Origin: Ralstonia soli
GTDB lineage: Bacteria > Pseudomonadota > Gammaproteobacteria > Burkholderiales > Burkholderiaceae
NCBI RefSeq assembly: GCF_023955655.1
Contig: NZ_JAMXHT010000001.1
Coordinates: forward strand, 1 to 64,000
DNA length: 64,000 nucleotides
Direction of reading: 5' to 3'
A program made the position numbers and the translations under genes. Shown piece after piece: positions 1 to 7,995 of this stretch. Position 1 is the stretch's first letter. Every line of letters begins with the position of its first letter. The notes below the pieces were generated by a model. It saw only the letters and a list, made by a program, of their open reading frames with translations, did not search any database and had not been told where the DNA came from.

Positions 1-14
1 CCTCCCGTAATGAG

Positions 15-28
15 ATGGTCACCCCCAC
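15..28 (+). repeat. Left terminal inverted repeat of the IS
   Basis: ATGGTCACCCCCAC is an exact reverse complement of 1350-1363. It sits 49 bases before the transposase start codon and partly overlaps the hairpin at 26-56. Confidence 0.85.
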
Positions 29-61
29 CCTACGAGCGGGTAACGCTGGTAGGGTGTTTTT
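26..61 (+). terminator. Hairpin with T-run at the left end of the IS
   Basis: CACCCTAC (26-33) pairs with GTAGGGTG (49-56). Inside it, AGCG (35-38) pairs with CGCT (44-47) around a GGTAA loop. Five T residues follow at 57-61. This is the shape of an intrinsic terminator, placed just before the transposase ribosome site. It could block transcripts entering from the flanking DNA; that role is inferred. Confidence 0.6.
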
Positions 62-77
62 CTTTGTGGAGGCCATC

Positions 78-1103
78 ATGGAGCACGTCACGCTGGTTGG
101 AATCGATCTGGGCAAGCACACGTTTCACCTTCACGGACAGGATCGGCAAGGTAAGGCCGTGTTTCGCAAGAAGGTGAGCCGCAAACAATTGGTCGAGTTT
201 TTCGCCAAGCTGCAAGCCTGCACCGTGGTCATGGAGGCCTGCGCCGGCGCACACCACATGGCCCGCAAGCTCGCTGGCTTCGGGCATCAGGTCAAGCTGA
301 TCTCGCCGCAGTTCGTGCGCCCCTTCGTCAAAGGCAACAAGAACGACTTTGTCGACGCCGAGGCGATCTGTGAAGCGGCCTCACGACCATCCATGCGGTT
401 CGTGAGCCCCAAGACGGAGTCGCAGCAGTCACTCTCGGCTCTGCACCGGGTACGCGAATCGCTGATTCGCGACCGCACCAAGACGATCAATCAGATCCAC
501 GGGTTCCTGCTCGAATTCGGTATCAGCCTGCCGGTGGGCTTGGCCGTCATCAAGCGCCTGCCGGCTGTTCTGGCCGAGTCCCCGCTGCCGCCGCGCATGG
601 TTGACCTGCTGGAGCGGTTGCACGCCCACTTCAAGCACCTCGGCGAGCAGATCGGCGAGATCGACCAGGAGATGGGCCGCCAGCTCGCCGAAGACGATCT
701 CGGCCAGCGCCTGTTGTCGATCCCCGGCGTGGGGCCGGTCACCGCGAGCGTGCTGGCCGCCGAGATGGGCGATGGCAAGCAGTACGCCTGCAGTCGGGAC
801 TTCGCCGCTTCGCTCGGACTTGTGCCACGCCAGTACAGCACTGGCGGTAGAGCCAACCTACTGGGCATCAGTAAGCGTGGGGACAAGAACATCCGGCGCC
901 TGCTGGTGCAGTGTGCGCGTAGCTACATGCTGCGGCTGGAGCGGCTGAGCGGGCGCCTTGCCGATTGGGTGCGCAGCATGCTGGCGCGGCGGCACTCGAA
1001 TGTGGTGGCTTGTGCGCTGGCGAACAAGCTGGCACGCACGGCGTGGGCACTCGCTACCCACCACACGACATTCAAGCTAGATGTGAGCCTCGCACAGGTT
1101 TGA
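78..1103 (+). CDS. IS110/IS1111-type transposase (DEDD recombinase)
   Basis: This 341-residue protein has the two usual halves of IS110 transposases. The N-terminal RuvC-like DEDD domain begins MEHVTLVGIDLGKHTFHL, with the first catalytic Asp at residue 10, then a conserved Glu in VVMEAC and Asp residues in DFVDAEA. The C-terminal transposase_20 domain carries LLSIPGVGPVTA, SLGLVPRQYSTGG and ISKRGDKNIRRLL. Family members recombine DNA under the direction of an RNA from the element's own non-coding end. The ATG at 78 was chosen because it gives the family-typical N-terminus and follows a GTGGAGG ribosome site; the frame is open from 15, but that stretch is the terminal repeat and hairpin. Length is normal and no frameshift is visible. 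Confidence 0.93.
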   Translation: MEHVTLVGIDLGKHTFHLHGQDRQGKAVFRKKVSRKQLVEFFAKLQACTVVMEACAGAHHMARKLAGFGHQVKLISPQFVRPFVKGNKNDFVDAEAICEAASRPSMRFVSPKTESQQSLSALHRVRESLIRDRTKTINQIHGFLLEFGISLPVGLAVIKRLPAVLAESPLPPRMVDLLERLHAHFKHLGEQIGEIDQEMGRQLAEDDLGQRLLSIPGVGPVTASVLAAEMGDGKQYACSRDFAASLGLVPRQYSTGGRANLLGISKRGDKNIRRLLVQCARSYMLRLERLSGRLADWVRSMLARRHSNVVACALANKLARTAWALATHHTTFKLDVSLAQV

Positions 1104-1349
1104 GCGCTCGCGATCGTCCCTGTTTTACCGAAGAACACCCCTCTGGTTTTGCGATTGCTGGAATTCTGATGACGTGAACGGCATACCGGCCTGACGGACA
1201 CCCTGACAAAAAATTCGGCTCTCGAAGCCGATCCCGTTTTTAGGACCATCAGGCGCGGCTCTCATCGTGGCGCGGGCAGCTTCTGCCTACATTGACGCCG
1301 GATAGATTTAGGCAAGCCAAACACACCATCAAAACCCAGGGTTGCAAAA
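1104..1349 (+). ncRNA. Candidate guide RNA (bridge/seekRNA) region of the IS
   Basis: These 246 bases between the transposase stop and the right repeat contain no credible gene. In IS1111-group elements the guide RNA that pairs with donor and target DNA is made from this region. Visible structure includes a TCGGCT/AGCCGA stem (1215-1220 with 1226-1231, loop CTCGA) and a GGCAG/CTGCC stem (1275-1279 with 1283-1287). The assignment rests on element type and position; RNA ends and guide loops could not be set by eye. Confidence 0.55.
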
Positions 1350-1363
1350 GTGGGGGTGACCAT
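1350..1363 (-). repeat. Right terminal inverted repeat of the IS
   Basis: GTGGGGGTGACCAT is the exact reverse complement of 15-28 and closes the element downstream of the non-coding end. Confidence 0.85.
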
Positions 1364-1445
1364 AGATTTTTGTTGGCCCGGCGCCGGCATGCCGAGTCAC
1401 GGCTAAGCGATGAGCCATCGCTCTAGTCGTCCACCGAGCGGCGCG

Positions 1446-2723
1446 CTATTTGACCGTCGTCACCGTGATGTCGAGGTTGGCCGGCCTGGCTGCGCTGTCC
1501 CGGATGCGCAGCGTGTAAGTGCCGCCGGAGGCATTGGCCGGTGCCGCGAGGCGGATCTGCTGATTGGCGACGAGCCAGCTGTAGCCAGCATCGCTGTCCT
1601 TCGGCAAGGTGCCCACCCAGTCCGCGTACAGCGGCGACCGACCGCCGCTCACCACCACGACGGTGCCGTTCTCGCCAGCGTGCAACGTGACCGTGGTCTG
1701 GCTCGCGCTCAACGGGGTGACAACCGCGGGGGTGGCCGACAGGCAGTCCTTTCCAGCGTCGGCCACCGAGTTCACCACCTCGTTCAGCGTCTGCTTGTAA
1801 CCCTCGAACGTAGTCTGCAACTGGCTCATTGTCTTCCGGTCCTCGTCCGTACAGGCATTGACCGGGATGACGTTCTCCATGAAACCAAAATTCTGATTCT
1901 TCAGCGTCAGACCGAACAAGGTACCGGTCGCGCCCGTCGTTGCTGTTGCGGTCGCTGAAGCCAGGGAGCCGGCTGCGGTCAGCGCGCTCTTACCGGCGGC
2001 CAAGTAGGCATCTGGGTTCGGGCGTTGCGTGTCGAGTTGCGCTTGCAAGCCGTCATGGGCTGCCAGGCGCGCGCGGAACAACAACTGTGCCAACGACACC
2101 TGCGAATCCCGCACGGAACGCAGGGCATCCTGCGCCGCATCGCGCGTCCGCACCAAGGCCGCATACTGCGTGTCGGCTTGGCAGCCTGTCGGCAATTGCG
2201 CGACCTGCCGCGATGTCTCTTCGATTTGGGCGGTCAGCGTACCGTAAGCGCCCAGCAAGTCGTTGCCGCGCGCGGCCACACACATCAGTGCGCTACGCGT
2301 GCCGAGCTGCACCTGCTCAGTCGTGCGCGGAAAGAACAAATTGCCGGCCACGTAGGTGGCACCGGCCCCTAGTGCGAGATTCTTCGCGCCGTTCGTGAGG
2401 GTGTTGCCGTGCACGAGCTTAACGCCGAAGGCCGCCGCCAGGCCAAACGTGGCAACGTCTGTGGCGGTCGAGGCGACCAACTCGGATTTCATGGCGTCGG
2501 TCATGTGCGTGGCGTCGCCGGCAGCCAGTCTCACTTGCTCGGCAACGAACGGGAGGTCTTTGCATGCCGCCTTGGTGTCGCCGTTGGGGCAGTACTCTGG
2601 CACCGTGGGATAGTGACTCAGCGCGCTCCAGCTCGCGCAGGAAGGCAGCGTCACCACAGCAGCAAGCACCAGCGCGCAGGAAACCAGCCGCCGCGAAGCG
2701 TCGGTCCGTGTGACATCGTGCAT
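1446..2723 (-). CDS. Hypothetical lipoprotein
   Basis: A 425-residue protein of unknown function. The ATG at 2723 gives a clear lipoprotein signal: a short basic start (MHDVTRTDASRRL), a hydrophobic stretch and a lipobox LPSC at about residues 24-27, so the product should be lipid-anchored in the envelope. A GGGAGGGG ribosome site supports this start over the longer open frame reaching 2858. The middle is Ala/Thr/Gln-rich and looks helical. The last 90 residues, from about TPLSASQTTVTL, read as a beta-rich immunoglobulin-like fold. It is a single gene beside the IS, divergent from the small gene at 2925. No enzyme motif is visible. Confidence 0.7.
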   Translation of the reverse strand: MHDVTRTDASRRLVSCALVLAAVVTLPSCASWSALSHYPTVPEYCPNGDTKAACKDLPFVAEQVRLAAGDATHMTDAMKSELVASTATDVATFGLAAAFGVKLVHGNTLTNGAKNLALGAGATYVAGNLFFPRTTEQVQLGTRSALMCVAARGNDLLGAYGTLTAQIEETSRQVAQLPTGCQADTQYAALVRTRDAAQDALRSVRDSQVSLAQLLFRARLAAHDGLQAQLDTQRPNPDAYLAAGKSALTAAGSLASATATATTGATGTLFGLTLKNQNFGFMENVIPVNACTDEDRKTMSQLQTTFEGYKQTLNEVVNSVADAGKDCLSATPAVVTPLSASQTTVTLHAGENGTVVVVSGGRSPLYADWVGTLPKDSDAGYSWLVANQQIRLAAPANASGGTYTLRIRDSAARPANLDITVTTVK

Positions 2724-2924
2724 GAACCCCTCCCATACGCCCCGGCCGTCGGACGTTGATTGTTGTGTGCGGCGCACATGCATCGTAGGCACCTGCACGG
2801 GGTCATGCCTCCCTTCCGTGGTTGGGTAGCCCTCAGGAACACCCCAGTTCTGCGGCAAACGCCCTCTCGGAACGATCAGACCGCCGTGGTAGCCTCGCAG
2901 GGCTCCTCACTCACTCTCTGGATC

Positions 2925-3161
2925 ATGTCGCCCATCTCCAAAAGCCTGCTCGTGTCGTTTACCGACAGCGAGGGGGTACGCAAGCAGCTCCTTATCGACG
3001 CGCCGCTTCCGTGCACGGAAAAATCGGCGTTGATCCAGTTGCTCATGGCCAAGGGCGTCGACGTTCCACTCTTGATCGACGTCTCGGAACTACGGCGGCG
3101 AGCGAAGCAACTCGCCCTGGCTGAAATCAGCTGGACGACGACCGACCGATCCACCCAATGA
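2925..3161 (+). CDS. Small protein of unknown function, coupled to next gene
   Basis: A 78-residue protein beginning MSPISKSLLVSFTDSEG. It has no signal peptide, membrane segment or recognised motif. Its stop codon overlaps the start of the following gene (ATGA at 3158-3161), which points to translational coupling and a shared function. The frame stays open upstream to about 2760, but that part reads like non-coding sequence, so the ATG at 2925 is preferred although its ribosome site is poor. The main support for it being real is the tight overlap with the 412-residue gene. Confidence 0.55.
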   Translation: MSPISKSLLVSFTDSEGVRKQLLIDAPLPCTEKSALIQLLMAKGVDVPLLIDVSELRRRAKQLALAEISWTTTDRSTQ

Positions 3162-4396
3162 CGCTTAACGCGACGTTTCCCACGGGCGCTGAACTAAAAC
3201 AGCGTTTCTTCCAACTGGTAGAAAGCGGCGAGGTCAACCTGGACGGCGTGATGTCCCCGCTGACCCGGTCACTGGTCGAGCGATTCGGCGCGCAGGGCGT
3301 GGATATGACGCTGGCGTGGGCGTGCACCCCAACCGGATGGGCGTGCCCCGCATGCGGACGCTCCAAGCCGGAGATCGTGCGACTCAATTCCAATGGACAC
3401 CTCATGTGCCGACTGGTCGAGCACCACGATCACATGAAAGATCTCGTGAAAAGCGAGTTCGAGCGCCAATGCAAATCGCAAAAAATCGTCGTCGCTGACG
3501 AATCCGCCAAGCAGTTTGCCGCGCGCGCTTCGCAAATGGTTTCTGCCTACGACAACGCGATCATCTGCGACGACTGCAATGCCGCCGATCCAGCCGCCAA
3601 GAGCGCTGTCGGCACCCACAGGGATTTTTCTTTTTCGCCGCAGGAGATCCACCGGTTTGTGCGCGCCCGGCCCAACCTTCCCCACGAAATCGACGTGGAG
3701 GAAGCCGCGCGGATCTGGCAGCAGCAAGAAGAGACGTTCCACCTGCGGCTCAAGATCGTCGCGCGAATCGCGGAGATTGCGGCAACCAATACCCACTGGT
3801 ATCAGGAGCTACCGTTGGGGCAGCGCGCTGCGTTCGTGTATCGCCATGCCGAGCACCTTGCCGGCCGCTCTGGCGCTCCTGACGCCATCTACGAGCTGGC
3901 GGGGGACAAGCGGCCATCCCCTGCGGCAGATGTGAGCGCATGGCGACGTGTCCTGCAGAAGCGGCCGCGTACGCGCCCTCGCCCCGAAGACGTCGACTAT
4001 CTCGCCAAGGTGACATGTGCCAAGCACTGGAGCACCGTAGACGAAGGGTGGCGTTGTCCTGCCTGCCAACGTGCCAAGCGCGAGACGGTACGCAAATCCA
4101 ACAGCGGCGGGTGGACGTTCCGGCTGTCGGATCGAACCTTCTACGCCCCCGGCGAACGCTACAAGAACAAGCGTGCGGTGGTGTGCGGAGACTGCAGTGA
4201 ACTGGCATCCAAGGTAGGCAAGGAAGCCTGCCTGACCGCTGGGGCCGAAGGAGAGAGCGACTACGCTCGCTTCCTGACTGTCCCAGAGATTGCCCTCGTG
4301 GTTTTGGCCCAACCGCACGGTCGGCACAACGTCAAGAACGAAGTCGCCGATGCACTGATAGTGCGTCTCGCCGAGCGCGTCTTAGCGCGTGAGTAG
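3158..4396 (+). CDS. Zinc-finger protein with HNH-like module, duplicated
   Basis: A 412-residue protein of unrecognised family. It contains two similar zinc-binding units. The first has CPAC at residues 63-66, HHDH at 89-92 and CDDCN at 137-141. The second has CPAC at 300-303 and CGDC at 343-346 but no HHDH. Paired CxxC motifs framing a His/Asp cluster and ending in C-x-x-C-N with a following Lys resemble zinc-stabilised HNH endonucleases, so the first unit may be catalytic and the second a structural, degenerate copy. That reading is inference. The gene overlaps the upstream 78-residue gene by four bases and converges on the NYN gene, 34 bases apart. Confidence 0.65.
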   Translation: MTLNATFPTGAELKQRFFQLVESGEVNLDGVMSPLTRSLVERFGAQGVDMTLAWACTPTGWACPACGRSKPEIVRLNSNGHLMCRLVEHHDHMKDLVKSEFERQCKSQKIVVADESAKQFAARASQMVSAYDNAIICDDCNAADPAAKSAVGTHRDFSFSPQEIHRFVRARPNLPHEIDVEEAARIWQQQEETFHLRLKIVARIAEIAATNTHWYQELPLGQRAAFVYRHAEHLAGRSGAPDAIYELAGDKRPSPAADVSAWRRVLQKRPRTRPRPEDVDYLAKVTCAKHWSTVDEGWRCPACQRAKRETVRKSNSGGWTFRLSDRTFYAPGERYKNKRAVVCGDCSELASKVGKEACLTAGAEGESDYARFLTVPEIALVVLAQPHGRHNVKNEVADALIVRLAERVLARE

Positions 4397-4430
4397 GCAC
4401 GTTCTAAAGCGCCGCGGATCGAGTCGCGCT

Positions 4431-5204
4431 CTATGCCCTCCCGGCGCGCCCCGCCCGCCCCTTGAGCTTCACATGCAGGTGCTGGCCAACTCCATTGGCC
4501 TCGGGAACTTCCTTGTGCTCCAGATAACTCTGCTCGCGCACGAGATCACTCAAGCGCCTGTATCCGTAGTTGCGTGCATCGAACGACGCGTTGTTCTTGC
4601 TGATGAATTGCCCCACGGCGGCCAACGTGGCCCATCCCCCATCCCGGGACGTCTCCTGAATCGCATGCGTCAATAGCGACTTGAGGTCCGGCAAACCGTC
4701 GACCCGCAACGGGGACCCGACGTCACCATCGGTCTCGCTCTTGAGAACTTCGAAGAAGATGAAGCGATTGCACGCAGCGATAAACGGTTCAGGTGTCTTA
4801 CGCTCACCCAAGCCGTACACCACCTTCCCCGCTTCGCGCAACCGTGTTGCCAGACGCGTGAAATCACTGTCGCTGGACACGATGCAGAAGCCATCGACGT
4901 TTCCGGCATAGAGCAGATCCATGGCATCGATGATGAATGCTGCGTCTGTGGAATTCTTGCCCTTCGTGTAGGCGAACTGCTGAATCGGCTGGATGGCGTA
5001 GCGGTGCAACTGGTCCTTCCAGCCCACCAGGTTCGACGTGGTCCAATCGCCATAGGCGCGCTTGACCGTCGCCGTGCCGTGTTTGGCCACCTCTTCGAGC
5101 AGTTCCTTCACGACTTTGGCCGATGCGTTGTCGGCATCGATCAGCACGGCGAGGCGGGTGGTTTCCTTGTTCGACACGTCGTGTCCTTCGTTCTGTTGTG
5201 CCAT
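4431..5204 (-). CDS. NYN-domain (PIN-like) RNase with OST-HTH/LOTUS domain
   Basis: This 257-residue protein has an N-terminal NYN domain (LabA/DUF88 type). The acidic residues of the PIN-like metal site are visible: D23 and D25 in LIDADN, D87 in KNSTDAAF, and D112 and D114 in VSSDSDF. The C-terminal part, from about residue 170 (LKSLLTHAIQET to LSDLVREQSYLE), matches an OST-HTH/LOTUS winged helix, a proposed RNA-binding domain. The family is predicted to cut or process RNA, so a cytoplasmic RNase is likely. It follows the zinc-ribbon gene by 19 bases on the same strand and may be the last gene of a run starting at 8798. The C-terminus is basic (GRAGRAGRA). Confidence 0.85.
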   Translation of the reverse strand: MAQQNEGHDVSNKETTRLAVLIDADNASAKVVKELLEEVAKHGTATVKRAYGDWTTSNLVGWKDQLHRYAIQPIQQFAYTKGKNSTDAAFIIDAMDLLYAGNVDGFCIVSSDSDFTRLATRLREAGKVVYGLGERKTPEPFIAACNRFIFFEVLKSETDGDVGSPLRVDGLPDLKSLLTHAIQETSRDGGWATLAAVGQFISKNNASFDARNYGYRRLSDLVREQSYLEHKEVPEANGVGQHLHVKLKGRAGRAGRA

Positions 5205-5223
5205 GGTTCAACGATTAACCGAC

Positions 5224-5442
5224 TCAATCGATCAAGCGCAGTTGACCATGACGCTCCAACTTCTCTCGATCGGCCTGATCGCTATGCGCCGGCGCCACCG
5301 GGTGGGCAGCGCCACAGATCGTGCAAATCCATAGCTGCCCCCTTTGTGGCGCGTCGAACGGTGTCACTCCGGTTGTATCGGGAACGTGGTCACGCAGGAC
5401 GCCACAGGTGTTGCAGGCTAGCCATCGTATGTGGGCTTTCAT
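5224..5442 (-). CDS. Small zinc-ribbon protein
   Basis: A 72-residue protein starting MKAHIRWLACNTCG. Two CxxC pairs, CNTC near residue 9 and CTIC near residue 39, form a single zinc ribbon; the rest is charged and probably flexible. The ATG at 5442 was chosen because the sequence upstream lacks coding character. The gene lies between the Mrr-fusion gene (84 bases upstream) and the NYN gene (19 bases downstream) on the same strand, so it may help those nucleases bind nucleic acid or each other. Function is unknown. Confidence 0.6.
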   Translation of the reverse strand: MKAHIRWLACNTCGVLRDHVPDTTGVTPFDAPQRGQLWICTICGAAHPVAPAHSDQADREKLERHGQLRLID

Positions 5443-5526
5443 AGGCGAGCTTCGGGGTTGTCGGCCATTTCGATGATAGCGCGCACGTGCGCATTGCAAG
5501 GTGCCCGCTCATGTGGTGAACCGACA

Positions 5527-7995
5527 TCAACGCAACTTTTGCCGCCACTCAGCAAATTGCTGCCCGTCGATTAGCTCGAAGCCAAACTCGCGCCCGACCT
5601 CGGCGACCCCCGACGTAAATCGGCTCGTTGTAATGACGATCCCTTTGCTGGTGGCGCTGCCGCCCCGATCCGCAAAGGCAATGGCCCCATGCAGTTCACG
5701 GACGGTCTCCGGGCCGACGCTACGGTGGGCCGCCCAGCATTTGCATTGCACGATCCACGATTGACCGCTCTCATCAACCGCGTACAGATCGACGCCACCA
5801 TCGCCGTCCCGACTTGCCGCCTGATGTATCACGCGCAGCCCTCGATCCGTGAGCAGCTGCATGCAATCCCGCTCAAACTCAAACCATTCCGGACGTGCAC
5901 CATCTGGCGCGGTCGAAACCTCTTCGTAGATCATGCGCGATGCGGACCGACTGCGGTAGACACGCACGCGCTCTACCTCCGCCATTGCACCGCGCGTGTG
6001 GGGGCGCACGAACGTGAACCCTTCCGGAAGATGCATGCCATACCGCTGCGCGAGAAAGCGCTGAGTCGCCGATGTGGTTGCCGCCCGGCGCAGGTGTTGA
6101 GTGACTGCGTGCGGCGCACGACCTGATCCCTGCGCGAGTTGCGCCGCATGGCGCAAATTGGGTCGACTATAGCGCACGCGCGGCAGGTACACCACCGTCG
6201 TCACGTCACGCCCACGGCTGCGGCGCGTTGTCGTCCGTGTGCCAAATAACGCCTCGCGCTCCTCCACCACCAGAAAATCCCGGACGATCGCAGCCGCGAT
6301 CAACTGCAGGCTCAGCTCCGCATCGGTGTTCCACGTCACCTCACCATCGTCATCGCGCGGGCGGATCAAGCGCCCACCCGTCGCACGCGGCGGGTCGCTC
6401 GCAATGCCAATCACAACATGGAGGTAGCGCTGCACTGCGTCGAGGAAATGGCACGAGAATTCGCCTTGGTTCTCAAAGATCCGCACCGCCACGAACGGAC
6501 CGAACGCCACCTCGACCCGTGCACCCCACGGGATGGACCATTGCCGAGCTTCCTGTGCCTCGCGCAGTATCGCCTGAATTGTCGCTTCCGCTTCGTCTTC
6601 GGTACCATCGAGCGCGACACTGCGCATGGCTTCACAGACATCCGCCAACGGGACCGGAAAATCGTTCGGCCCGAGCCGCTGGCCCGCGTCTATGAGGTCC
6701 AGGATTTCCAGACCACTGCGCCACATCACTTCGATATCGGGTAGGGGCGCGTCAAGATTAAAGGGCGCGCTGCGCAACTCCAAGCCGTATTGCCCGGTGT
6801 TGGCGAACCACGGCCTATGCGTGCCGCCCTGCGTGATCTTGTCATCGAGCAAGGCTGCCTCGAACGTCCAACGAGTGGCTTCGGCCAGCAATTGGTCGCC
6901 GGCGTCGTTGAGCAAAGGGATCAGCTTGTCGAGTACACAGAACAGCGCGTACGAATCGTGCAGGACATCGACACACGCGCGATGCGCGGATTCTGCGCAG
7001 GGCGTGGGTCCCGTCAATGCCGCGAGCCAAAGGCCGATCAATGGCGCACATGCGACCAACTCCCTGCCCTGCTCCGCAATCGCGCCATCACCGAGCCACT
7101 GACCTTCCTCAGTGACGACCGGTGGCACGCCGTCATGTGTTTGGCGCTCTACGATGCCGCGCACGAAACCGGCGGCGAGCCGGCGATTCCGATACACCTG
7201 GCTGCCCCAGGCAGCTCGAGCCTTGTCCGCCGAATGGAGGTCGGCTGCCCAGGGACCGTCGTAGTTCAGCTCTGCCCAGCTATCGGATGCGGGTTCCGAC
7301 CAAAGCGGGATCGCAGGCACATCATCCGTGGTGTCACTCTGCTTTTCGCATGCGAACGGATCAAACCGCTGCCCTGCACGGGACCCCTTCAATCCCGGCG
7401 CTGGATGCGCCCAAGATCCTTCCATGGCATCTAGAGACGGTTCGGTGTCCTTTATGCCTGAATACATCTGCGCTTCAAACCAGGTGGACTGATGCCCTTC
7501 CGGCGTGACCGCGATCATGTAGAACCGGCCATGCCGGCGAATTGCAGCCACCACAGGATCGGTGCTCGGCCGAATCCAACGTGTATGCGGACGGGGATTC
7601 TTTCCTTCCAACATTAGCGTGAACGAAAACGCCATGGTGGGTGAGTTGTTCCAGAGCCAGCCAATCGCGACACACGTTCTCTGGTCACGGAGCTGCTGGA
7701 CGGCGGCACGATTCTGCGCAATAAACACCAGGCAGGGAACACCATCCTCGCGCAGCCAGGCTGGCCCGAAGAACCGTTGGCCCACCGTGGCCCCGTTGTA
7801 GGGTTCCGCCAACGCTTTGATTTCGGCCGCCGTCGCACGATTCACATTGGTGGCCACCGCGCGCGCTACGGGCACGCGTTCGGATAACAACGTCTGCTGG
7901 TTGGGGGCGACAGATTCAGTGGGCATAGAGCGTTTCAGCAAACTCAATTCGGGGCGCTGTAATGAGGGGCTAGACGATCGGCGTTCAGATGCCAC
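5527..7995 (-). CDS. Large protein with C-terminal Mrr-type restriction endonuclease domain
   Basis: An 822-residue protein. The last 120 residues form an Mrr_cat domain of the PD-(D/E)xK fold: FEFERDCMQLL, then GDGGVD with the catalytic Asp at 736, then QCK at 750-752, and KGIVITTSRFT. This domain cuts DNA, often modified DNA, in restriction enzymes. The first 700 residues match nothing I recognise. They contain many Trp/aromatic positions and a basic linker (TTTRRSRGRDV) near residues 595-605, and could be a sensing or recognition part. The frame starts with GTG at 7995, overlapping the upstream gene by 52 bases; an ATG at 7926, 18 bases after that gene's stop, is an equally possible start. 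Neither has a clear ribosome site. Confidence 0.8.
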   Translation of the reverse strand: MASERRSSSPSLQRPELSLLKRSMPTESVAPNQQTLLSERVPVARAVATNVNRATAAEIKALAEPYNGATVGQRFFGPAWLREDGVPCLVFIAQNRAAVQQLRDQRTCVAIGWLWNNSPTMAFSFTLMLEGKNPRPHTRWIRPSTDPVVAAIRRHGRFYMIAVTPEGHQSTWFEAQMYSGIKDTEPSLDAMEGSWAHPAPGLKGSRAGQRFDPFACEKQSDTTDDVPAIPLWSEPASDSWAELNYDGPWAADLHSADKARAAWGSQVYRNRRLAAGFVRGIVERQTHDGVPPVVTEEGQWLGDGAIAEQGRELVACAPLIGLWLAALTGPTPCAESAHRACVDVLHDSYALFCVLDKLIPLLNDAGDQLLAEATRWTFEAALLDDKITQGGTHRPWFANTGQYGLELRSAPFNLDAPLPDIEVMWRSGLEILDLIDAGQRLGPNDFPVPLADVCEAMRSVALDGTEDEAEATIQAILREAQEARQWSIPWGARVEVAFGPFVAVRIFENQGEFSCHFLDAVQRYLHVVIGIASDPPRATGGRLIRPRDDDGEVTWNTDAELSLQLIAAAIVRDFLVVEEREALFGTRTTTRRSRGRDVTTVVYLPRVRYSRPNLRHAAQLAQGSGRAPHAVTQHLRRAATTSATQRFLAQRYGMHLPEGFTFVRPHTRGAMAEVERVRVYRSRSASRMIYEEVSTAPDGARPEWFEFERDCMQLLTDRGLRVIHQAASRDGDGGVDLYAVDESGQSWIVQCKCWAAHRSVGPETVRELHGAIAFADRGGSATSKGIVITTSRFTSGVAEVGREFGFELIDGQQFAEWRQKLR

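Larger units (their letters stand above)
15..1363 (+). mobile_element. IS110-family insertion sequence, IS1111 group
   Basis: A 14-base sequence, ATGGTCACCCCCAC at 15-28, returns as its exact reverse complement at 1350-1363. Between them lies one DEDD transposase gene followed by about 250 non-coding bases. Among IS110-family elements, terminal inverted repeats plus a long non-coding end downstream of the gene mark the IS1111 group. In that group the repeats lie a few bases inside the true ends, so the element probably extends slightly past both coordinates, and the left tip may be close to the window edge. No target-site duplication is expected or visible. The element looks intact. Confidence 0.82.
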
